DNA of 50,118 nucleotides from Candidatus Saccharicenans sp. (GTDB taxonomy: Bacteria > Acidobacteriota > Aminicenantia > Aminicenantales > Saccharicenantaceae), in NCBI GenBank assembly GCA_026414545.1, contig JAOAIU010000049.1:1-50118 (forward strand). Reading direction: 5' to 3'. The translations under genes and the position numbers were made by a program. Of this stretch, positions 34,835 to 41,774 are shown one piece after another. Under the pieces are notes generated by a model. The model was given only the letters and a program-made list of their open reading frames with translations, did not search any database and was not told the origin of the DNA. The first letter of the stretch is position 1. Every line of letters starts with the position of its first letter.

Positions 34835-35518
34835 TCAGGGATTGGAAATATGCCGGTAGTACTGGACTATGAATTTTTCCTGGACCTCGTATGACCAGTG
34901 AACGTCGCGGACATACCTGGCTGCCTCTTCTTTCTGGCCGCGGCGCAGGTATTCAATCAACCGGGCATGCTCGCCGGTCGAGGACTGCTCCCATTCCTTG
35001 ACAAAGCCGCTCGGCCGGGGAAAATCATAGAGCCTCTTTTTCAGATTGTTGACTATCCTCATCAGCTTGTCGTTGCCGCAGGCTTCCAGGTAGACGTTAT
35101 GAAAAGCCAGGTTTTTCTCGTAGTAGAGGTCGAAGTCGTCAGCCTCGATGGCCTGTTTCATTTCCCGGTTAAGTTCTTCCATGTGCTCCAGGTCCTGGGG
35201 CCGGAGACGCTCGGCTGCCCTGAGAATGGCTATGCTCTCCAGGGCCCCGATTATCTCGTAGTAATTTTTTATGTCCCTGGCCGTCAGCACGTTGACCACC
35301 ACCTTGCGTCGGGGCAGGATGGTAACAAAATCCTCGGTTTCCAGTTGCAGCAGGGCATCCCGCAACGGGGTGCGGCTCACCCCGAGTTTGCGGGATGTCT
35401 CTTCCAGGTCGATGACCGAACCGGGCAGAATTTCCCCCCGGCGCATCTGTTCCCTTAAGAAATCATAGACCTGCTCTTTAAGCGACTTGACGTTTAACAC
35501 CGGCTTTTCCCTGTCCAT
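34835..35518 (-). CDS. GntR family transcriptional regulator (FadR/FCD type)
   Basis: A 227-residue regulator; the ATG at 35518 (MDREKPVLNVKSL) has GGGAGGAG before it, whereas an upstream in-frame start at 35587 has none and would overlap the LacI gene. The winged helix-turn-helix covers about residues 10-80: LKEQVYDFLREQMRRGEILP, GSVIDLEETSRKLGVSRTPL, RDALLQLETEDFVTILPRR. The FCD ligand domain follows (about 90-215) with the metal-binding pattern NLAFHNVYLEACGN and a later GEHARLIEYLRRGQ His. FCD regulators often sense organic acids or sugar acids. It lies 25 nt behind the LacI gene, so the two form an operon, and both could control the nearby glycoside-hydrolase or pckG genes (inference). 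Confidence 0.93.
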   Translation of the reverse strand: MDREKPVLNVKSLKEQVYDFLREQMRRGEILPGSVIDLEETSRKLGVSRTPLRDALLQLETEDFVTILPRRKVVVNVLTARDIKNYYEIIGALESIAILRAAERLRPQDLEHMEELNREMKQAIEADDFDLYYEKNLAFHNVYLEACGNDKLMRIVNNLKKRLYDFPRPSGFVKEWEQSSTGEHARLIEYLRRGQKEEAARYVRDVHWSYEVQEKFIVQYYRHISNP

Positions 35519-35543
35519 CTTGCTTTCTCCTCCCAACCTTCGA

Positions 35544-36581
35544 TTAACTCTGGTAATAATCCACGTTCTCAGCGGTGATGATATCAATCTGGGTCATGAT
35601 CATGGTTTTTACTTCTTCCCCGAGGACAACCTTGCGGAACAGGGCATAGATGCCCTCATAACCCTGGCGTTCTGACTGCTGGCTGATGAGAAAATCAATG
35701 GCCCCCAGCTTGAGCAGGGCCACATTTTTAGGAATGGGGTCGTAGCCGATAAAGATGATCTTTTCCTTCCCGGAATTTCCTTTCCACCACTCGGCCACCT
35801 TGTGGGTCATGGCGTTAGTCACAAAAATCCCGGCCAGGTCCCGGTGCTTTCGATAGAAAGCCTCCAGGTACTTTCCGGTCTCGGCCGCGCTCCAACTTCC
35901 CACCAGGTCCAGGGTCTCCGACCTTAAACCCGACCAGTCCCGGCTGCCTTGCAGAAAGCCTTCTATCCGGCCGGCAATGTGATAGTCTTCCGGAAGAATC
36001 TTGACCACGACCACCAGGCCTGTGCGACGCTGCACGGTCTGCCACATCAACCGGCTGGCCAGGAACCCGCTTCTGAAAGCGTCCTGCCCTATGAAGGCCA
36101 GGGGCTTTATCCCCGGCAGGTAAGAGTCGAAGAAAACCACGGGCAGTTCGGCCGGCAGGTCATCCATCAACCTGAGGAACCCTTCGGGAAGAACTGGCGC
36201 CGCCAGCAAGCCGTCGGGGTTGGTTCTTAACAACCTCCGACCGGTATTTAGAACTGATTTTTCGTTATAGCGGTCAAAAAAGAAGAAGTTCACCCGCACC
36301 TTGTGGGAATGGAGTTCTTCCTGGGCCTTCTGGATACCCCGGTAAGGCAGGAGCCAGTAGTAACTATCCTGCTGGGGCCTGGGCATCAGGACGCTGAAAT
36401 TAAATACCCGACCCATTTTCAGGTGCTTGGCGAAGATGTTGGTCCGGTAATTGAGTTCCTTTAGAACACGGCGAACTTTCTTTTCGGTTTCAGGGTGAAC
36501 CCGTCCCCGGTTGTGCAGAACCCGGTCGACCGTGCCGATCGAAACCCGGGCTTTCCTGGCTATGTCTTTAATGGTAACGAT
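35544..36581 (-). CDS. LacI family transcriptional regulator, apparent AUC start
   Basis: The conserved protein spans 345 codons. Residues 1-55 are a full LacI helix-turn-helix and hinge: VTIKDIARKARVSIGTVDRV, then LHNRGRVHPETEKKVRRVLK, then ELNYRTNIFAKHLK. From residue 56 (MGRVFNFSVLMPRPQ) the periplasmic-binding-protein-like sugar-sensing domain follows. An in-frame TGA (36593-36591) precedes it, and no ATG, GTG or TTG occurs between that stop and the hinge: the first is the ATG at 36416, which would remove the whole DNA-binding domain. The ATC at 36581 lies exactly where family members have ATG, 7 nt after GAGG. So either AUC is used, or the base is an error or mutation. If only the 36416 start is used, a 290-residue sensor without HTH results. 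Confidence 0.85.
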   Translation of the reverse strand: MVTIKDIARKARVSIGTVDRVLHNRGRVHPETEKKVRRVLKELNYRTNIFAKHLKMGRVFNFSVLMPRPQQDSYYWLLPYRGIQKAQEELHSHKVRVNFFFFDRYNEKSVLNTGRRLLRTNPDGLLAAPVLPEGFLRLMDDLPAELPVVFFDSYLPGIKPLAFIGQDAFRSGFLASRLMWQTVQRRTGLVVVVKILPEDYHIAGRIEGFLQGSRDWSGLRSETLDLVGSWSAAETGKYLEAFYRKHRDLAGIFVTNAMTHKVAEWWKGNSGKEKIIFIGYDPIPKNVALLKLGAIDFLISQQSERQGYEGIYALFRKVVLGEEVKTMIMTQIDIITAENVDYYQS

Positions 36582-36655
36582 CGCTGGTCCTCATTACATA
36601 TTAAAATATTCCGCTAAGATTATTATCAAATTCTGCCCGAAATTACAACTTCAGC

Positions 36656-38434
36656 TCAGTATCCCAGGCCCTTCTTCAGCCGGTAATATTCCTGCCAGAT
36701 TTCGTAGGGCATATGACGGCCGAACTTCTTCAGGAAGTCCTCAATATCAGCCAGTTCCTCTGCCCACTCTTCGGGATTAATCCGGAAGAGCTCTTCCAGA
36801 TTCTCTTCCGGCAGGTTCAATCCGCTGAGGTCCAGGTCCTTTTTTTCCGGCAACAGGCCCAGCGGCGTCTCTTTAGCTCCCGCTCGGCCGTTGACTCTTT
36901 CTATTATCCATTTCAGGATTCTGATATTCTCGCCAAAGCCTGGCCACAGGAATTCTCCCTTCTCGTTCCTACGGAAAGCGTTGATGGAATAAATCCTGGG
37001 CGGATGGCTCATCAGTCGGCCCATATTGATCCAGTGTCGGAAGTAATCACCCATGTTGTAGCCACAGAAGGGCAACATGGCCATAGGGTCGCGGCGCAGC
37101 ACCCCCACCTTGCCGGCGGCTGCGGCCGTGGTCTCCGAGCCGGTCCTGGCTCCCAGGAACACGCCGTGCTCCCAGTTGAAAGCCTCGGTGACCAGGGGAA
37201 TCAGCCTCGTCCGTCGGCCTCCGAACAGGATAGCCGAGATGGGCACGCCCATGGGGTTGTCATATTCCCTGGAGAGGGTGGGACAGTTATAGACCGACAC
37301 CGTGAATCTGGAATTGGGATGGGCAGCGGGCGTTCCCTGCCCCGGCTTCCAGGGGCGTCCCTGCCAATCCAGCACATTCTGCGGCACCGGCCCGTCGAGA
37401 CCTTCCCACCAGGGAGACCTGGTATCCAGGTCCAGGCCGACATTGGTAAAAAGAGTAGGATAGTAATTGGAGTTCCGCAGAGTGCGCATCATGTTGGGGT
37501 TGGTCTTCATGGAAGTACCCGGGGCCACCCCGAAAAACCCGAATTCCGGGTTGATAGCATACAGCCGGCCATCCGGCCCGATGTTCAGCCAGGCGATGTC
37601 GTCGCCCACGGTCCAGATGCGGTACTCGGGCAGGGCCGACTCCAGCATGGCAAAGTTGGTCTTGCCGCAGGCTGAAGGAAAAGCCCCGGCAATGTAAGTT
37701 ATTTTCCCGTGAATGTCCTCCACCCCGATGATCATCATATGCTCGGCCAGCCAGCCGTACTTGCGACCCATCCAGGAAGCAATACGCAGGGAAAAGCATT
37801 TTTTTCCGAGCAGGGCATTTCCACCATAGCCAGAGCCAACGCTCCAGACCAGGTTCTCCTCGGGGAAATGCATGATAAAGCGCTTGTTGGGGTCAAAATC
37901 ACCGACGGTGTGAATTCCCTTGACAAAATTCTCCGAGTTGCCGATCTTGTCAAGAATGTGTTTTCCCAGGCGGGTCATGATCCTCATGCTGACGGCCACA
38001 TAAGACACATCGGTAATCTGGATGCAGGCCTTGGCGTAGGGAGAGTCGGGATGCCCCATCATGTACGGGAGTACGTACATGGTCTTGCCCCGCATGGCCC
38101 CGCGGGAAAGCTTGGTCAGCTTCTTTTTGGCCTCCTCCGGGTGCATCCAGTTATTGTTGGGACCCGTGGTTTCCCTATCCGAGTGGCAGACAAAAGTTAG
38201 CTGCTCGGTCCGGGCTACGTCGGTCGGATGGCTGCGGTGGAGATAAGCCTTGGGCCAGAGCTTCTGGTTAAGTTCCATGAAGATATCGTGCTGTTCAATC
38301 TTTTCTTCCCGCAGGCCCATTTCGATGATGCGGCGGGCTTCGCCTTCCGAACCGTCGCACCAGTAAATGGTCTTGGGCTGAAGGAGTTCAGCCTGTTTTT
38401 CCACCCATTTTTCGACTGCTGTGGCCATATCCAT
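36656..38434 (-). CDS. pckG: Phosphoenolpyruvate carboxykinase (GTP)
   Basis: About 592 residues from the ATG at 38434. It interconverts oxaloacetate and phosphoenolpyruvate with GTP (gluconeogenesis/anaplerosis, cytoplasm). GTP-class motifs are present: IYWCDGSEGEARR near the N-terminus, the phosphate loop GAFPSACGKTNFAMLES with the reactive Cys, the metal motif WTVGDDIAWLNIGPDG, NPEFGFFGVAPGTSMKTNPN, and the guanine-pocket region TEAFNWEHGVFLGARTGSET. A GTG at 38473 extends the frame by 13 residues, but the promoter's -10 box overlaps that region, so transcription would start after it. Ends GLGY near 36656. Single gene, upstream of the LacI-GntR pair by 75 nt. Confidence 0.97.
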   Translation of the reverse strand: MDMATAVEKWVEKQAELLQPKTIYWCDGSEGEARRIIEMGLREEKIEQHDIFMELNQKLWPKAYLHRSHPTDVARTEQLTFVCHSDRETTGPNNNWMHPEEAKKKLTKLSRGAMRGKTMYVLPYMMGHPDSPYAKACIQITDVSYVAVSMRIMTRLGKHILDKIGNSENFVKGIHTVGDFDPNKRFIMHFPEENLVWSVGSGYGGNALLGKKCFSLRIASWMGRKYGWLAEHMMIIGVEDIHGKITYIAGAFPSACGKTNFAMLESALPEYRIWTVGDDIAWLNIGPDGRLYAINPEFGFFGVAPGTSMKTNPNMMRTLRNSNYYPTLFTNVGLDLDTRSPWWEGLDGPVPQNVLDWQGRPWKPGQGTPAAHPNSRFTVSVYNCPTLSREYDNPMGVPISAILFGGRRTRLIPLVTEAFNWEHGVFLGARTGSETTAAAAGKVGVLRRDPMAMLPFCGYNMGDYFRHWINMGRLMSHPPRIYSINAFRRNEKGEFLWPGFGENIRILKWIIERVNGRAGAKETPLGLLPEKKDLDLSGLNLPEENLEELFRINPEEWAEELADIEDFLKKFGRHMPYEIWQEYYRLKKGLGY

Positions 38435-38463
38435 GTCCCTGTCCGGAGATGTCAGGAAATTCT

Positions 38464-38492
38464 CTAATAACACAGGGGGCGGGTTTTGTCAA
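38464..38492 (-). promoter_or_regulatory. Sigma-70 promoter of pckG
   Basis: On the minus strand TTGACA (38492-38487) and TATTAG (38469-38464) are separated by 17 nt. Transcription would start near 38457, which rules out the GTG at 38473 and supports translation from 38434. Confidence 0.75.
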
Positions 38493-38736
38493 AAGCAACG
38501 GGCAGGTCGCTTCAATTCAAGGCGGCAACGGGTTGAAAAGAGGCATCTTGTTCAATAATTGCATCAGGGAAAAAAAGGACGAAAGTCAGTAAAACTCTAA
38601 TCACAGCCGTCCACTGGCCAGCCCACTTGCCTCTGAACGGAGCGGCAAATTTTCAAGGCAGGCAAGAAACATTGATTAAATATGACTTTTCAGATGGCTG
38701 GTGTCGATGATAAAATTAAATAATCAGGAGGAACTG

Positions 38737-39402
38737 ATGAGATCAAGAACATCAATGAGCCTGGTATTGCTGATTCTGCTGACCGGTTTGGTCTTCATGT
38801 CACCGGGTAACATTTCTGGCCAGGATCAGGCCATCATCAAGCTGCCCCCGCCGCAGCTTGAGGGCGGGAAACCGTTGATGGAGTGTCTGAAACTCAGGCA
38901 GAGCCAGCGGGAATTCAGCCCGAATAAACTCTCACCCCAGGTCCTGTCCAACCTGCTCTGGGCGGCTTACGGAATAAACCGGCCGGATTCCGGGAAAAGA
39001 ACCGCGCCATCGGCCGTCAATTGGCAGAACATCGACCTCTATGTGGCCATGGCCGACGGTCTTTTCCTTTATGAAGCAAAGGAGCATTCCTTGGTTCAGG
39101 TTCTCAAGGAAGACATCAGAGGTCTGACCGGAAGCCAGGATTTTGTTAAGACGGCCCCGGTCAACCTGATCTATGTTGGTGATTATGCCCGAATTCCCCG
39201 CGGCTCGGATGAGGATAAGAGGTTCTATTCCGGAGCCCACGCCGCTTTTATCTCCCAGAATGTCTATCTGTTCTGCGCTTCCGAGGGGCTGGCCACGGTG
39301 GTCAGGGCTTCCATCAACCGGGAGGAACTGGCCAAAGCCATGAAGCTACGGCCAGAGCAGAAAATCATGCTGGCCCAGACCGTGGGCTGCCCCAAAAAAT
39401 AG
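38737..39402 (+). CDS. Exported nitroreductase family protein (SagB/ThcOx-like)
   Basis: A 221-residue protein. The ATG at 38737 has CAGGAGGA 4 nt before it and yields a signal peptide (SLVLLILLTGLVFMSPGNIS, cleavage near SGQ). The remainder is a nitroreductase/SagB-like FMN domain: LMECLKLRQSQREFSPNKLS with the flavin-binding Arg pair, LSNLLWAAYGINRPDSGKRT, APSAVNWQNIDLYVAMADGL, and a C-terminal GLATVVRASINREELAKAMK. Nitroreductases are usually cytoplasmic FMN enzymes; an exported version is less common. Substrate is unknown. Single gene, divergent from pckG and convergent with the first GH127 gene. A weak -10 (TAAAAT, 38711) is the best promoter seen. Confidence 0.88.
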   Translation: MRSRTSMSLVLLILLTGLVFMSPGNISGQDQAIIKLPPPQLEGGKPLMECLKLRQSQREFSPNKLSPQVLSNLLWAAYGINRPDSGKRTAPSAVNWQNIDLYVAMADGLFLYEAKEHSLVQVLKEDIRGLTGSQDFVKTAPVNLIYVGDYARIPRGSDEDKRFYSGAHAAFISQNVYLFCASEGLATVVRASINREELAKAMKLRPEQKIMLAQTVGCPKK

Positions 39403-39677
39403 AACTTCCCGGCCCGAATCAATTCCAGCTGAAGTTTCCAGCGTGAGCAAGTTGCTATTAATGCCGTAGGGCCTTCATACCGGGTAGAGCCCGTGCCGAA
39501 TCATGAAGAAAAATCCTTCCTCTGAAAATTGCTGAAAGCCAGTTAATACAGAAAAAATTTTTCAGCTCACCTGATGCCCCGAAGTATCATCCCGGGCTGG
39601 CCGGCGAGACGGCCGGCAGGATAATCTTGCCGATAGCTTGAAATTTCAAATCGAACAATTTTCCAGCCAAAAATTTA

Positions 39678-41666
39678 TTACTTGCGAAGCAGCCAGACGG
39701 CCATTTCCCAGGCGCCGCGATTGGCCCAGCCGAAGTAAGGAATCAGGAAAAGATTCTGTTTCCGAACCTCGTTCCCCTTCTCGTCCACCACCAGCCCGCC
39801 CCCGGTGATGACAGTCACCCCGCCCAGCAGGTCATTGCGATACCACTGCTGAAAACGCGCGGTGTCCGGCACGGCCAGGTTCAGGGCTGTTCCGCCGTTG
39901 TCCCGTCCCTCGGCACAGAAAACCACCGGACCACGCTCTATGGCCACCCGACCGTTGTTCTCGACAACCCGGGGATGAGCCACCACTCTCCTGACGGGCA
40001 TGGGGAAGAGAATTTCCACTACATCGCCCCTGACCCACCTTCTCTTTATTCTTAGATAGCCGCGGTCTACCTCTACCGGGATGACCTTTCGGTTCAGCCT
40101 GACCACCACCTGCCCAGATTCCCCGTCAAGGTATTGGTAGAGGTCAGAAGGAACCGGCCTCCCCTGAACCCAGCCGGGAATTCGCAGGCAGAGGACAAAT
40201 TCCCGGACCCGGGAGGGGTTAACCCCGACCTTTACCTGGCCCAGCCAGGGATACTTGGTTTCCTGGACTATTTCCAGCCTGGTATTCTGAAAGTCAAACT
40301 GGGTAGTGGAATTGACATAAAGGTTGACAAATACTTCCTGCCAGGAATGGGCATATATGTACTGGGGAAAAGTGGCCAGAAAACGGGCGGCATTGGCCGG
40401 GCAGCAGGCCACTTCAAACCAGCTGCTCCTTTCATACTTACCCCTGGAAGCCAGCGGGTTCTGGTAGAAAAAGCGGTCACCGGAGAGCCCGACTCCGGAC
40501 AGCAGCCCGTTATAGATAATTCTTTCCAGCACGTCCACGTATCGGCCGTCCCCCTCCATCTGGAAAAGACGCTGGTTCCAGAAGACGTTACCCACGGCCG
40601 CACAGGTCTCAGCATAAGCACTTTCGTTGGGCAGGTCATAGCCCGGTCCGAAAGCTTCATACTCACCGGTGGAACCAATTCCACCGGTCAGGTACAGTTT
40701 CTGTCCGACCACGTTTTCCCAGAGGGTTCGGCTGGCCCTGGCATATTCCGGATAACCGCCAACCGCGGCCACGTCCATCATTCCGCTGTACATGTAGGTA
40801 GCTCTGACCGCGTGGCCCACCGCTTCGGTCTGCTCCAGCACCGGCTTATGGTTCTGCAGGTATTCTTCGGAATTATAGATGTGAAAGGGAGAAGTGGGTG
40901 GATAGACCTCGCCTCCGTGGTAATGGCCCCGCTCATCCAGGAAAAATTTGGCCAGCTTCAGGTAATCTTGATTACCGGTGACCCGGTAGAGCTTGACCAG
41001 CCCGATTTCAACCTCCTGATGGCCCGGAAAACCTCGCCGCTTGCCGGGGCCAAAAGTCCGCACCAGGAGGTCGGCGTTCTTTACTGCCACCTCCAGGAGG
41101 TTTTTCTCGCCGGTAGCCTGGAAATAGGCCACAGCCGCTTCATACAGGTGTCCCAGGTTATAAAGCTCGTGGCTCACCCGGAGATTGGACCATCTTTCGA
41201 CCCCTGAGCCCGGGGCCGGGTTCTTCGGGTCGATGGTCCTGGCGGTAAAAAGATAGCCGTCCGGCTCCTGGGCCCTGGCGATCAGCTCCACCAGCTCATC
41301 TATCCGGCGTTTCAGCTCCGGGTCGGGATGAGTCTTCAGGGTATAGGCAGCCGCTTCTATGGCTTTATAGACATCGGAATCGTTGTACCTCTTCCCGGTA
41401 TGCTTACCCTTCTTAAGGCCGGCAGCTATCCGGAAATTATCAACCCGGCCTGTTTCCTCGTTCATTCGAAAGAGATAAGGCACGGTTACCAGTCGGTTGG
41501 TTTCCATCCTGGGAGCCCAGAACTCGTCGGTTACCTTCACCTCCCAGAAATTAACCGGCTGTATGGGATAATCGCGGCCGGCACTCTCCGGGGCCGAAGG
41601 AGGCTTTTCGCAGGCTGAAAATACCATGGTTGAAACGAGCAGACAGGCCAATATCATTCTTTTCAT
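39678..41666 (-). CDS. GH127 beta-L-arabinofuranosidase lipoprotein
   Basis: A 662-residue secreted lipoprotein (start ATG 41666 after GGAGAGGAAAA; an earlier in-frame ATG at 41705 lacks a ribosome site). The signal is MKRMILACLLVSTMVFSAC, with Cys19 in the lipobox FSAC. The GH127 alpha/alpha-barrel follows, with catalytic residues of the HypBA1 type: Glu337 (GEYEAFGPG) as acid/base, Glu353 and Cys355 (AYAETC) as zinc ligands and Cys421-Cys422 (VACCPAN) of which the first is the nucleophile. The C-terminal beta domain ends FGWANRGAWEMAVWLLRK. It removes beta-L-arabinofuranose from oligosaccharides. It is the last gene of the minus-strand arabinan locus. Confidence 0.94.
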   Translation of the reverse strand: MKRMILACLLVSTMVFSACEKPPSAPESAGRDYPIQPVNFWEVKVTDEFWAPRMETNRLVTVPYLFRMNEETGRVDNFRIAAGLKKGKHTGKRYNDSDVYKAIEAAAYTLKTHPDPELKRRIDELVELIARAQEPDGYLFTARTIDPKNPAPGSGVERWSNLRVSHELYNLGHLYEAAVAYFQATGEKNLLEVAVKNADLLVRTFGPGKRRGFPGHQEVEIGLVKLYRVTGNQDYLKLAKFFLDERGHYHGGEVYPPTSPFHIYNSEEYLQNHKPVLEQTEAVGHAVRATYMYSGMMDVAAVGGYPEYARASRTLWENVVGQKLYLTGGIGSTGEYEAFGPGYDLPNESAYAETCAAVGNVFWNQRLFQMEGDGRYVDVLERIIYNGLLSGVGLSGDRFFYQNPLASRGKYERSSWFEVACCPANAARFLATFPQYIYAHSWQEVFVNLYVNSTTQFDFQNTRLEIVQETKYPWLGQVKVGVNPSRVREFVLCLRIPGWVQGRPVPSDLYQYLDGESGQVVVRLNRKVIPVEVDRGYLRIKRRWVRGDVVEILFPMPVRRVVAHPRVVENNGRVAIERGPVVFCAEGRDNGGTALNLAVPDTARFQQWYRNDLLGGVTVITGGGLVVDEKGNEVRKQNLFLIPYFGWANRGAWEMAVWLLRK

Positions 41667-41749
41667 TTTTCCTCTCCAGGCCGATTTTACCATATAGACT
41701 ACCAAAAACTCCGCCCGGCGGGCCTGAATACCGCGGCCGGCCAGGTATC

Positions 41750-41774
41750 AAACCCTACTATTTTAGTAGGGTTT
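41750..41774 (-). terminator. Hairpin after the GH51 gene
   Basis: A perfect 11-bp inverted repeat (41750-41760 with 41764-41774, 3-nt loop) abuts the GH51 stop codon. On the plus strand it is followed by a T-run; on the minus strand only by TGATACC. It may reduce read-through from GH51 into GH127, but as a minus-strand terminator the U-tract is poor. Confidence 0.5.

Noticed and set aside
40134-41207. A 357-codon frame opposite the first GH127 gene
   Set aside because: Shadow of a gene whose catalytic residues are all intact; no independent start signal.
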